Assembly: GCA_964036045.1 (NCBI GenBank) | Contig: OZ038397.1 | Location: 27,435,640 to 27,499,639 of the forward strand | DNA: 64,000 nt | Reading direction: 5' to 3' | Source: Eutreptiella sp. 'Long Island Sound 2002' | Taxonomy: Eukaryota; Euglenozoa; Euglenophyceae; Eutreptiales; Eutreptiaceae | Part shown: piece after piece, positions 39,030-49,800 of the stretch | Layout: each line of letters starts with the position of its first letter | How positions within the stretch are numbered: the first letter of the stretch is position 1 | Position numbers and translations under genes: made by a program | The notes under the pieces: generated by a model | Told to the model about the DNA's origin: nothing | The model's database searches: none | What the model saw: the letters and a program-made list of their open reading frames with translations, nothing else

Positions 39030-42000
39030 CATTATACTCCTTCAGGAGCTCAACTCTCCCCTTCTCCTCCCACAGCGGTACGCCTTCGGCAATGACCGCG
39101 CTAAGGTCTTCTCAAATGTCTGCGGCCACAGACACGGGGTGTCGGTCATTGCAGGCCCGCGCATCGCGAGATATACCAGCTGTGTCCCGCCCAGAGACAG
39201 CGACGGCCTTATCTGTGGTGCCAAAATATCCCTACCGGAGGCAACTCCCTTACCCGTCTTCTCAGTTTACTCCCCCCCGGTGCGCACGGGGGCCCCAGCC
39301 CCGTACCGCGACACCATACAGCGAGTTCTTGCTTCTTATTTCAACGATCATCCCAATCACATCCTAGGGGGTGATTTTAACTGCGTTCTGGATCCCGAAC
39401 TTGACCAGCACAGCTTGGTCGATCTACATGAATGGCACTGGCTCACGGGGGAAGTGGAGTACCTCCCATCTAGGTTGGTGGACACTTTCAGGTCAGAGCA
39501 CCCCTCCCTCAGACAGTACACCCGCTACACAAGCGACCGCTGGGACAGCGAAGCAAGGCTTGATTACATCTTTGCGTCCCCTCGCCTAATGTCGCACTTC
39601 CCCCTTCTGGATGTGTCGGTCCTCACGGACTACACCATCTCTGACCACCACCCAGTGACTGCGGTCTTCCAGTGCCCCTCCCCGATCCTTCTGTCTCAGC
39701 CCCCACTCCCCCCTTGCATTTTTCGGAAGCTTTCCAGTGACGAGAAGCAACAATTCTCCAACAGCATACGGCTCATCTCCGACTGGTGCCGGGACCTCCA
39801 GGACGCCCCTGCCAGGGCCCCATTGGAAGAGGTCGTTGCCGCCACTGATTCTCTCCTGATGCAGGTTGGGTCTGCGTACCACAAAATCACCCGTCCGAAG
39901 CCGCAGCGCAAGGACCAGGAGGGCTACGGCAAGCTCAGGAAATTATTACGCTCACCCCCGCCTCCTTCTTCCCCAGCATTTCCCGAGCACATTGCGGAAG
40001 TTCAGTCCGTGGTAAACACCCTACGGTCCTCGGACGAAACCGAAGCGAAGAGAAAACTTCACAGTAGTCTGGTCCGAGGGGTCCAGATGAAAACCACAGT
40101 TGCTCGCACCCTCTGCCCTAAAGACCTAGAGCCTCTCGTAGTCAGAGATCCAGCCACCAAAGAGCTCCTGAGTGACCCGGCGGATGTAGGTTTTGGGGAC
40201 ACCCTGCTTCATCTTGGAGGGCATCCAGATTACGCCCCCCCCCAGGACTTCGTCGACGAGGTCCTGTCCCACTCCCCCACATGCCCCGTTTCTGCCAAGA
40301 ACGACCACATACCTCCTGTGACCTGGCAGGAATTCCAGAACCACTTAAAGAACAGTAAGCCATCAAAAGCCGGGGGACCGGACAAAACAAACAACTACAT
40401 CCTGGCCCTCTGTCCGGAGCCCATTCAACGTTTTTTCCACTCCATTTTAAACCGCTTCCTCCACTCGCCGCTGCCGCCGCACTGGCTATGCGCAAAAATA
40501 TGTTTGCTTTATAAAAAAGGCGACCCTTTCTCCCCTTCAAACTACCGCCCTATTGCCCTCTTAAACTGTATTTACAAACTCTTGGCCACTTTTGCCTGCA
40601 AACACCTGCGCGCTCAGGCTTTTGCACACGACATCCTTTCAGAAATCCAGCACGGTGGCCTTCCCGGCCACCAATGCGCTGATCATCTGTATCACCTCAA
40701 AGCCCTTTATGCAAAATCAAAGAAGAGCTACTCGCTCTTCATCGATTTCAATAAAGCCTTTAATTCAGTGCCTCATGGCACACTCTGGACCGTCCTCGAA
40801 CGGGCAAATTTTTCTGCTTCCACAATTTCTCTCATAAAGCAATTATACTCCTTCCCCCAAGACAGCCCCATCATCAATGGCCGCACTCCCCACGCACACC
40901 TCCAAACCAGGGGCCTCCGACAAGGATGTCCCCTCTCCCCCGTACTCTTCATTCTCTATCTCAACTCCCTCTTCCATCATTTTTTTGCCACTGTGCCCCC
41001 CCGCCGGGCAAATGCCCGCACTAGCCACCACGCCTACATCGACGACATCCTGATCAGAAGTGAGGACGTCAACTACGTCCAAAACAGCCTCAACTACTTC
41101 GATGGGCCAGCCAGGGACTGGGGACTGGACATGAATGTGTCAAAGACCGAAGTCCACGCCAATGGCACAGCCCCCCAAAAAGAGTTTCTGACACCCAGGG
41201 GCTCGGAGTTCCATACGTACAACAAAAAAACGGGTCGCCCGCACACATGCTATAAATACCTGGGGGTTTATCTTTTTACTTGCCACCAGGCAAAGGGCCT
41301 GTTTCACATGCTCAAGGCGGAGATCCAGAGTTATTTTGCCCGGCTCTCTCCCTTGCCTCTTACACTTAGTGAGAAGGTCCGACTGACGAACTCTCAGCTG
41401 GTCCCAGCACTCGCCTACCGCTTAATCAGCCACTCTCTCTCCCCCAGCCAGCTCGAAAAGCTTCAGGCACTTATCTGGGCGGGAGTTGCGTCTCGCAGCA
41501 TCACACGTCTAGTCTCCCCCAAAGACCGTTTCGCGGCTCGCCCAAAGGGAGGGTTGGGAATGAAGTTCCTACCGCACAGCGTCCACGTTGCCACAGTGAA
41601 CTATGGACTACGGGCCCTTTGCGGCCTTGCCCCAAAGTCAGTTGGCCCCCTGTACGTCCAGTCTTTACTTAGCTCGAACCAGAGGGCCTCGGACCCGGTG
41701 CAATACTCTTTTATGGACTCCATCCATGCCCTTGGCATATCTTTCCACAGCATAGGCCCGTGGAGACCCACTGCTATTCGGGATCTAACGCCTGGTACCC
41801 AGCTAACCGTTAGGTTCAAGTCAGGACAGGCCACAGGAAGAGTAACCGAGGCCACCTCCAAATGGGCCAACGTCTCGTTCCACGACGGGGTCTACTCGGT
41901 GGATACCCACACGTCCTACACCATGCACATGCCATGCCACGCCGTCATGGATTACCCCCATCCCTCTCACTTCCAGCTAGTCCCTGAATTTTGGCGACCT

Positions 42001-43941
42001 CAGGAGACCATCCCCGAACCCCCAGCGCCACCGCACAACGCACACGCACTGGGAATCAGCCGACACGGCCATCTCTTCGCTCTGCAGGCACAACACTACC
42101 TAGAGAAGAAGTCTCTCGACGAGTGGGGATGCCACGATGCCGCGGAGGCACTAAACAGGCCGCCGACCCCCGGCCTACAGCGGGTGTGGCTATATTCCGA
42201 TGGCTCCTCCGGAGAGTCCGGCCATGCGGCCGCCATCACGGCCTTTCTACCCGACGGTACAACCAGAGTCCTGTGCCTATCCTCACCGCATCCCTCTTCT
42301 CTGGGTTCGGAATTCTGGGGGGCGGTAGCAGCCATTCGCTGGATCCACAGGGAGCTTTCCCAATACGAAGTATGTTTGTTGATTGACAATGAACAGGTGG
42401 TGTCCACCCTCCAGAAATGCCAAGTCCGTAGGCCCAGCCCGTTCCAAGACGACACATGGACCGTCGCCGTGCACAGCGCCCTACGTCTCATTACCAACCC
42501 CCTCCACATCATGTGGATTAAAGGTCACGCCAATTTTATTGGCAACGAAATCTGCGACCATTTTTCTAAATGGGCAGCTCACAGCCTGATTTTTACCCCG
42601 GACCTCCTCCCCCCCCCCCCACTGGGCTCAGTGGCGGTACACCACCTGCCTGTCCTCCACAAGTTTAAGGTACAGCAATTCCGCCACCTATTGCCGCGGC
42701 ATTCCCATAGCAACATAGCGGTCGGCCCCAGCTTCAGCCTGTACAACAAAACTTCCTGGTTTTCGTCCCTGTTTTTCAAACTGGCGTCCGGTTGCTACAA
42801 TGTGCACGGGTACCAGTGGAGCAATATGCTCCACGACTACCACTGTTCCAGGTGCGGACAGCACCATCCTTTCGACCCTTTATCATGCCTGGCCTTCTGC
42901 AAAGCGTTGGACCAGCACGTCCAGGCATACGTCTCCTCCTGGGGAACCCTGTTCAGCCCCATTGTCCTGCACTGGTGGCTCTCTGGACCCTCAAAAGCTG
43001 ACCGCAGGAACTTCATGAGAACTCTGGTACCAAAGTCCCTATGGTCCTGCCTCTCCAAGCCGATCCCGGGCTCCACTCGCGCCGAGCACAGAGCCATGCT
43101 TGGCCTAGCCCTGGAGGAGCGCGTAAAGCACCTGGACAAGGCTGTCCACCAAGCACATGATTGGCTGTGTTCGAATCCTCTCCCTTGGGACCCAATACTT
43201 TGGGCGCACCCCTCCGACCCCCTCAACCCCTTCTCGGTTTCGCACGGTGCGTTCAGTACCTCCGTCCACATGCCCCCTCGGACCCGCCCCGTATACCAGC
43301 ACCCCCCACCTCTCCCAAAACACGCCTTAAAAAAACCGTCCAAGCCAGCGTCAGCCAAAGCACAACCAACCACGCGCCGCGCGCCGAAAAATTCCAAACG
43401 CCCGTCCAGCCGCGCATCTGCACAACGCCCCCCCCCCCCCCCTCGGCCATTCCCCGCCCTCCTCAGCACTCACGCCCACGGCCACCACAAAAACGCCATC
43501 GTTCACCACAAACACACCAGGCCACAATCGTTTGGGCGCCCCCAAAGCGCGCCAAGACTGCTCTCCCCCTCCCACCCCCAAGCTCCAAGACACGCTACCG
43601 TCAAACACGCCCACCTCTCCCCTCAAGGCCCACCCTTACTAGGTGCCCAGGCCCGACAGCCCCTGCCCCCCCCCACTCCAACGCCTCCCGGGACACCCGG
43701 AATTTTTTCCGTCCATACAGCGATTTTCTGTCTCCTCCTCTCGACCCCTTCAGCCCTCCGCCCCTTCCGGAACCCCCCCCCCCTTCCCCACAGGGTAAAT
43801 CAGCGTTCATCTAACCTAACCATCAGAGCAGCCGTGTACATATCTTTATATGTTGATGTAAATACTTTCATTGGGGGACGTCAGCCCCAGAACAAGTTGA
43901 TGCGGTTAAGAACATTCAAAAAAAATAGCCCAAGCCAATAG
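38833..43941 (+). CDS. LINE ORF2: APE endonuclease, RT, RNase H, CCHC
   Basis: About 1700 aa, open throughout. The start at 38833 is a GTG and is nominal. APE endonuclease, about 41-285: RVVSFNTAKS, LLQELNS, GGDFNCVLD, LDYIFAS, ISDHHPV. RT about 500-800: FIDFNKAFNSVPHGTL (near 635), LRQGCPLSPVLF, AYIDDIL (near 734). RNase H about 1118-1235: LYSDGSSG, SEFWGAVAA, IKGHANFIGNEICDHF. CCHC near 1337: CSRCGQHHPFDPLSC. The C-terminal 200 residues are Pro-rich. A run of about 13 C near 43430 probably shifted the frame: the alternative frame ends naturally with GKSAFI and UAA at 43812, while this frame runs on into the A tail and stops in the target duplication. Confidence 0.88.
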   Translation: MPAIPPFGHPPSPLPPKCTSSSNLNACAAPPPSLPSVPAIRVVSFNTAKSQNTPAAILHFLNEGYDIILLQELNSPLLLPQRYAFGNDRAKVFSNVCGHRHGVSVIAGPRIARYTSCVPPRDSDGLICGAKISLPEATPLPVFSVYSPPVRTGAPAPYRDTIQRVLASYFNDHPNHILGGDFNCVLDPELDQHSLVDLHEWHWLTGEVEYLPSRLVDTFRSEHPSLRQYTRYTSDRWDSEARLDYIFASPRLMSHFPLLDVSVLTDYTISDHHPVTAVFQCPSPILLSQPPLPPCIFRKLSSDEKQQFSNSIRLISDWCRDLQDAPARAPLEEVVAATDSLLMQVGSAYHKITRPKPQRKDQEGYGKLRKLLRSPPPPSSPAFPEHIAEVQSVVNTLRSSDETEAKRKLHSSLVRGVQMKTTVARTLCPKDLEPLVVRDPATKELLSDPADVGFGDTLLHLGGHPDYAPPQDFVDEVLSHSPTCPVSAKNDHIPPVTWQEFQNHLKNSKPSKAGGPDKTNNYILALCPEPIQRFFHSILNRFLHSPLPPHWLCAKICLLYKKGDPFSPSNYRPIALLNCIYKLLATFACKHLRAQAFAHDILSEIQHGGLPGHQCADHLYHLKALYAKSKKSYSLFIDFNKAFNSVPHGTLWTVLERANFSASTISLIKQLYSFPQDSPIINGRTPHAHLQTRGLRQGCPLSPVLFILYLNSLFHHFFATVPPRRANARTSHHAYIDDILIRSEDVNYVQNSLNYFDGPARDWGLDMNVSKTEVHANGTAPQKEFLTPRGSEFHTYNKKTGRPHTCYKYLGVYLFTCHQAKGLFHMLKAEIQSYFARLSPLPLTLSEKVRLTNSQLVPALAYRLISHSLSPSQLEKLQALIWAGVASRSITRLVSPKDRFAARPKGGLGMKFLPHSVHVATVNYGLRALCGLAPKSVGPLYVQSLLSSNQRASDPVQYSFMDSIHALGISFHSIGPWRPTAIRDLTPGTQLTVRFKSGQATGRVTEATSKWANVSFHDGVYSVDTHTSYTMHMPCHAVMDYPHPSHFQLVPEFWRPQETIPEPPAPPHNAHALGISRHGHLFALQAQHYLEKKSLDEWGCHDAAEALNRPPTPGLQRVWLYSDGSSGESGHAAAITAFLPDGTTRVLCLSSPHPSSLGSEFWGAVAAIRWIHRELSQYEVCLLIDNEQVVSTLQKCQVRRPSPFQDDTWTVAVHSALRLITNPLHIMWIKGHANFIGNEICDHFSKWAAHSLIFTPDLLPPPPLGSVAVHHLPVLHKFKVQQFRHLLPRHSHSNIAVGPSFSLYNKTSWFSSLFFKLASGCYNVHGYQWSNMLHDYHCSRCGQHHPFDPLSCLAFCKALDQHVQAYVSSWGTLFSPIVLHWWLSGPSKADRRNFMRTLVPKSLWSCLSKPIPGSTRAEHRAMLGLALEERVKHLDKAVHQAHDWLCSNPLPWDPILWAHPSDPLNPFSVSHGAFSTSVHMPPRTRPVYQHPPPLPKHALKKPSKPASAKAQPTTRRAPKNSKRPSSRASAQRPPPPPRPFPALLSTHAHGHHKNAIVHHKHTRPQSFGRPQSAPRLLSPSHPQAPRHATVKHAHLSPQGPPLLGAQARQPLPPPTPTPPGTPGIFSVHTAIFCLLLSTPSALRPFRNPPPLPHRVNQRSSNLTIRAAVYISLYVDVNTFIGGRQPQNKLMRLRTFKKNSPSQ
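43925..43938. repeat. LINE target site duplication, right copy
   Basis: atagcccaagccaa, following the A tail; matches 37652-37665. Confidence 0.85.
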
Positions 43942-44584
43942 TATGCAAAGAGAAGAGGTTTCAGGATCAAAGCATGAAGGGCTGCAGTGTAAACAGTGAA
44001 AGATGATTGGATATTCACAGAAACTGCAACTCAGGTCACAAATGAATGCATATTCACAAAGATAGCTGAAATGTTTGGGGGAAAGAGTTAGAAAACTGCC
44101 CCATGGTCACTCTCTCTCCATAGTGCCATCTCAGGAGATGTGCACTCTTTGTTTTGGGTCCCATATGTGCTGAGGTGGCATGGTATGTGGCGATGAGGTC
44201 ACTGCCATGTCACATGGGATCTTCCTACTTAGCTAGGCTGACCAGGAATTGAACCCAGGACCTCTCAAAAAGAGGTGCCCAGCCCCCTAGTGTGCATACC
44301 ACTAGGATAGCTAAGAATTCATGGAAAAACATAGATAAATTCATAGGCTCTACCTTAGGTATGTCAGTGCTCAGTCAACTCAGGAAAAGATGTTTTACTT
44401 CTGATTGAAAGGGGATTAAGGGGTCCACTCCATATCCTGATTGGGTGTTTGGTTCCATAGGTCAAAATGTGTTATCACCAGTTTTGGTGGGACCAATACT
44501 AAGATAAAAATGCATGGATGCTCAGTGCATCTCTAATACAACTAGAGTATGCCTCAAAGCAATGGAAAAGCACTTTTTCTTACT
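43939..44584 (-). repeat. E4 3' LTR, piece right of the LINE
   Basis: Ends ctttttcttact like the E3 LTR and is followed by the same polypurine tract (cccccct on plus). gaagggctgcag and tcacaaatg are shared with the E3 LTR in the same order. Confidence 0.7.
44221..44315 (-). repeat. tRNA-like segment inside the E4 LTR
   Basis: Minus strand: A-box-like TATCCTAGTGGTATG, then B box GGTTCAATTCC. The ends CTTAGCTA and TAGCTAAG are complementary, like an acceptor stem. The T-arm stem does not pair, so a functional tRNA is unlikely. It may be a SINE head or a domesticated promoter. Confidence 0.45.
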
Positions 44585-45711
44585 CCCCCCTAGTGCTGTG
44601 GTGGCCACCACTGTCGCATTTTAGGAAAAAGGGAATTTTTCTTGGCCTTTCCTTGGTTTCCACATCTACTTTAAAATACCTACAGTTTCCCTCACACTGA
44701 AAAATGAGCGCTCACCATGGCTGGCGCTCTCCTGCTGCTTTGTTTGTAACACATCCTACAGAAGACTCAGCGCTCATGGCGCTGCCGGGGCTCCTGTGGC
44801 TTGGTTGGGTTAGTATGGGAGCATGCCAAACATGTGCATATGCATCCCTCCCTCCAAGACGCAGCGTCGACACAACCCAAACGCGAGACACAATATACAC
44901 ACTCGCATGGGTTCTCGTAAACCTGCTGGCGACCTGTGACCTGTCTTAGGGCGAAGGGGGTCTCAAAAGAATTAAATTTGCCCCTTGGTGGGGTCTTGGT
45001 TCTGCTCAGTCTCTCCAGGCACCTGCGTTTCGGCCCGAACACGGCCTACTCAGCGAGGCTGCGCGTGGGTATCTGCAGAGGCAGGAATGGGAGAATTATG
45101 GACGAATCCACGCAAAAACGAAGCGACGACACCAAAATCCGTCAAATGACGGCGTAGAATTTTTCTGAAACGACACACCTGAGCAGAATCCAATTTTGCA
45201 TCAGAAGCACATTTTTATAGAAATTATAGTCATCTCTGGATTTTTTAAATCCAGAAATTCATACGTATAAAATGGCGGCGCGCAGGAGCGGCTCCTAGCG
45301 AAGCGCCGGAAAATGGAGAAATAATGGAATTATAAACATATGTCTCACGTAGTCTTGAAAATGACGAGACACACATTAATAAATAAACATACAGATTCCA
45401 CCCACACTAATAGAAGCTTCAAAAATTCAAGAATTCGAAAATCAATTGAAAAGACTTCAATGAATCAGGTATAAACTACAGGTATGCTCGTCTCGTATGC
45501 CGCATACACATTGCTCGTCTCGTGTCTCCGTGAACGAGCCTTGTAGCAGCGCTAACAAAGATAGAACGCGACAGAGGGATTGATTAGAAAGATTGCAGAT
45601 GATTAGGGGTCAGATCAGGGTGATTAGACATACACACAAGTGCATTGCAACGTTCTTCGCGTGCGCCCCTCTCTTGCTCTCACTCTCCAGCGGTAGGTAA
45701 GGTGAGTAAGC

Positions 45712-46025
45712 CCAGGCGGAGCCACCCCCTGGTGGAGTTCGTGATTGAGCGTCAGATGGGCAGGTTTGCCAAACATCGTTGCGCATACTCGTGCATGCAC
45801 ACACGCATTAAAGGGTAGGCCACGCGAAGTGCGCACGGTAAACCTTGTTTAGGCTACCCAGGGGCTCCTCGGTACGTTCTTTAAGAGAACCTGAGGAGTC
45901 CCTTAAAGCTTGCTTGCTTGACAAGGGTAGCTGGTCCTCCAGCGTGTTTGCGGACAGTGTATTATAGGTCACACTGAGAAGGGTATAATACCTGGAGTGT
46001 GGCTTGGTTCCTCCGCCGCAAACGC
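45712..46025 (+). ncRNA. Conserved structured block, E4 copy
   Basis: Same hairpin series as E3: 45712-45719/45725-45732 (one mismatch), CTCCTCGG/CTGAGGAG (45865-45872/45891-45898, one G-U), 45930-45934/45939-45943 (GCTGG/CCAGC), and 45944-45953/46016-46025 enclosing CACACT/AGTGTG. Two stem positions changed from A-T to G-C with both partners altered relative to E3. Confidence 0.55.
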
Positions 46026-46213
46026 CCTTTCATTTGCCTTTGTTTTACAGGTGGGCAGGTAGGGTGATTGGTGCAGCAGCCTTTTTTTTATGCCCTGCTA
46101 AACAAGGGCGCAGATCACACAAACAAGTAACTCCGCTCCGCCTGTGGCAGAGCAGGGAGTCCGACTTCATCGACATCTGAGCCTTGCACGCGAGAGCATT
46201 CCTTCCCTCCAAG

Positions 46214-46251
46214 CCCTAGCAGGGGAAACGCGTTGTGGCGTCCCCTGTTAG
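46214..46251 (+). ncRNA. Conserved 38-nt hairpin, E4 copy
   Basis: Unchanged from 28580-28617 although surrounding sequence differs. Confidence 0.5.
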
Positions 46252-46835
46252 GCCACAGTTGCTTAGCAGCGCTGTGTTCTCTTGTCATTTCACAGGAGGG
46301 TCGCTAGGACCCACGACACCTTTGCCTTCGCAACGCCCAGTAGAGTGTGCGTGTAGGAGTGGTAGTCCTGTGTGGGGGCTAGAGCCAGCTGCCCAGTGCT
46401 CGCCCACCAGGATGGTGCCACTGTAGGGTGTGTAGGACCTGTAGTGCGTGTGTCACTGTCCCACCCGTTTCCTGCAATTTTAGTAGGGTTGGTGGGCTGT
46501 GGCAGTGGTTAGGTCAGTGTTTTGGCCACATAGCAAAACGGCGTTTTCATGCCTTCATAGCTTTTGGCCACCCCTCCCTGTAGTAGACAGATAGGTAGGG
46601 AAAACAATACCTGGATTAGCACGCTGGGTATTCCCCCAAGGTTTTGCGCCAGCACAGAAGTTGGGCGCATAGGGGAGGGGAGACCCGGGGCGTACCCCGT
46701 GGCATCAATAAGCCAACCCTCCAGGTTTAGCAAGGGCGCAGACTTGGGTATAATTAGGACACCACTTCTGCGGCTTGCTCCAGGACCTTAGGAATAGCAC
46801 ACTCACACATACGCTTTGGCAGGTAAGGGTAAGGT

Positions 46836-49800
46836 TCAGTCCCTAGCTTTAGTCTTGGAGGCAAGCGTCTCAGCGAACCTCAGCAACTCACCAAGGTTGT
46901 TCTGGGACAAGTAGTCAACCAGAACTGAGTTTAGGCGTCCCTCAGGTAGAACAAATGCAGAGAAGGGCTCCCAGGTGGCCTCTTCGACTCCAAACCCTTC
47001 CCAGAGGGTGAGGAAGCGCCAACCCTGGCGATAGCGGTGGCGTAGGACAGACTTCACCAGGTAGAAGCCCTCCTTAGCCATCTCCTCGGCGTTCATGTCG
47101 GGGAGTTCACCTTCAACTTCCATAGGGCTGGCAGCCCCTTGTAGGTCCAGAGCGGCGATTTCCTCGTCGTTCAGCTCCCACTCCTCCCCACAGAGGTCTT
47201 CAGGATCATGGTAGCCCTTCAAGTGTTGAGCAGCGCACACCAGGGTCCCCCCTAGACGGGGAGAACACCGCACGGTGATACGGTGTCCATCCACAGATAG
47301 GATCTTGTACGGCCCGAAGTATGGGTCATCGCTGGTAGAGCGTGGCCAGGCAGGTAGTCGACTGTGGTGCACCAGCACCCAGTCCCCCTCTTGGTAGGTG
47401 GCCGGTACACGGTGCTTGTTCTTCTTGTTCCACTGACGCTCCCTCACTCTCTGGAGCATAGCCTTGGCCTTGTCCACCTTCGCTTGTTGCTCTTCGACCC
47501 ATTCACCCACAGAAGAATGGGTGTCCTCTGGATAGGGGGCATGTAGGAACCATGCCGGGCGCCCCATGAATAGCTCATGTGGCGAGTAGCCAGTAGCTGA
47601 ACTCTCTTGGGAGTTCATCATCAAGGATATGACGGGGAGTAGTCTCACCCAGTCTCTGGTGCGTTCAGCTTTGCACCATATCCTGACGTTCTCCTTCAGG
47701 ACACGAATCTGTCGCTCACATAGGGGGTTGCTCGTGTGAGAGTAGGGAATCCCCGTAGACACCTGGACATTGAGGGATCTCAGGACCCTCTTGTACCAGC
47801 CAGTATCTGAGCGTAGTCGTACGTCCTCATCGGAGTTGATCTCCTTGGGCGCCCCATAGACACAAAACCACTCCTCCAGGAGTATCTTGATAGTCTCCTC
47901 TCCGGTAATGTGCTTGGTACACGGGAACACCCTGGTAAACCTGGTCAACCCACACGTTACCACAAGGGCGAAGTCATAGCCCCCGAACTTCGGCATCTCC
48001 GTGTAGTCCACGTATAGAACACTGTTAGCACAGTGAGGGATGGGCAGAGTCGAGTAGAGACCTCTGTCCCTGATATCCCCTGGTTTACAGGACCTGCACG
48101 GGCACTTGTCCACGATAGGCTGGAGGGTTTTCCGCAGTTGGTCGTCAGTCCACGTAGTGTGGAACCACTGCTTGAACAGCCTCAGGGTACGGTCAGCACC
48201 CACATGACCACTGGACTCATGGGTCCACTTTAGCAGCGCTGGGACTCGGTCACTAGGCACCACGATGCGGTCCTCGTGCCAGAGGTAGCTCTTGTCCCTC
48301 TTCCACTGGTCCTGGTTGACCAGGAGGGGTTCAAGGCGTTTCTCCAGGCGCTTGTAGATATCCCCGAACTCCTTCAGGTACTCCGATTGTTGGAGTCCAT
48401 CCAGGGGGCGTATCATGGTCATGTTCAGGTCCAGGTGTACGTCCATACGGCTGAACGCCTCCTTAGCCAGCGCTTCAGACCGGGCACCAATCAGGGCGTC
48501 GAAGTTGTTGCGGCTGATGTAGTCGGCGCACTCGTTCTTCACTCCCTGGATATGGTGTACCGTCAGCCGTAGTTGACTGAGGTAGGTCCACCAGCGACGT
48601 AGCTTGGCCTTCTCAGGTGGGGGGCCCTTCTGGAAACTGCGGACCGGTTCTTGGTTGCACAGCCAGACCACAGGGTTACTCCCCAACAGTCGTGCTTGTG
48701 AGGATAGCACCAGCATACCCGCGAGCAATTCCTGCTCATAGGTGGAGTAGTTCCCCCTGGCCTGGTTCCACTTCCAGTTCCAGTGGCCCAGAGGTACTAG
48801 GACCCACTTGTCGTCAGGGTAGCTGTGCTTGAGGGTTCCATCTCGGTTGAGACCTTCCGTCCCCCATTGGGAAATGGCCGAGTCGAACTCCTCCTTCTCT
48901 AGTGCTTGCCATTGGAACAACGTTCCACCACCGCCCACATTGCTGGCGTCGGTCACCAGGATAATCTCCCCTTGTGCCCTAGGCACGCCCAAGCACTTAG
49001 CGTTGGCTACCTTGTCTTTGAGCTCGTCAAACGCTTGTTGCTCTTGTGGGCCCCAGCGCCAAGTAGTACTCTTCTTGATCAAGTCCGTCAGAACGGCGCT
49101 GGTGTAGGTGAAGTTCTTCATGTGGCGGCGATAGAAGTTGCACGCCCCAATGAAACTGCGTACATCATGAAGTCCTTTCTTGGGGTCTTCGTGTCGTACC
49201 TTGGCATCCATCAGGGGTTTGGCCTTAGAGGCCGCTGGGGTCCACGACCCATAGCCAACGTCAAACCCCAAGTACTGCATGGTCTCCTGCATGAACTCAC
49301 ACTTCTCCAGCTTGAGTCGTGTGTGGTTCTCCTGGCAGACCGCAAAGAACTCACCCAAGAGGATTAGGTGATCCTCCTGGGTATTGGTCCCGAGGCATAC
49401 ATCGTCGATGTGAGCCTCCATCTGGGCCCCACGGGATATGAGCTCCTGCACCTTAGGTCTCCTTCGTAGGATGGACAAGATCTTGTTCATCAGCTCTTGG
49501 AACAGAGCGGGTGCGTTAGCCACGCCAAATGGCATGACCTTCCACTTGAATACCCTCCCCTGAGGGGTGATGAAGGCCAGTAGTTCCTGCGCGTTGGGCG
49601 TCAGGTCCACTTGCCAGAATCCACTTCGCTTGTCCATCTTGGTCTTGTAGCGACAGGAGGCTATCTTCTCCAGGGTAGACTCCATATTGGGAATGGACCC
49701 TGAGTGGTTCAGCGTCTTCTTGTTCAGCTCTCCATAGTCCACTACCAGCCGTTTGGCTGAAGACCCAGGTTTAGCCACCAGGCAACAGGGGCTGCAGTGT

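Larger units (their letters stand above)
37666..43924 (+). mobile_element. LINE (APE endonuclease type) with AlkB-like domain and RNase H
   Basis: 6.26 kb, with a 14-bp target duplication and a short A tail (A7 at 43918-43924). Order is AlkB-like ORF, Cys-rich ORF, then a long ORF with APE endonuclease, RT, RNase H and a CCHC motif. The 5' end cuts into the AlkB-like frame with no start codon, so it is probably 5'-truncated. It inserted into the E4 3' LTR. Confidence 0.9.
44585..46835 (-). other. E4 polypurine tract and 3' noncoding region
   Basis: Starts with the tract AGGGGGG (44585-44591, minus). The following 2.2 kb has no convincing coding frame. It contains the E4 copies of the structured blocks and other phrases shared with E3 (for example ggccacccctccc near 46565 and 28915). 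Confidence 0.65.
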
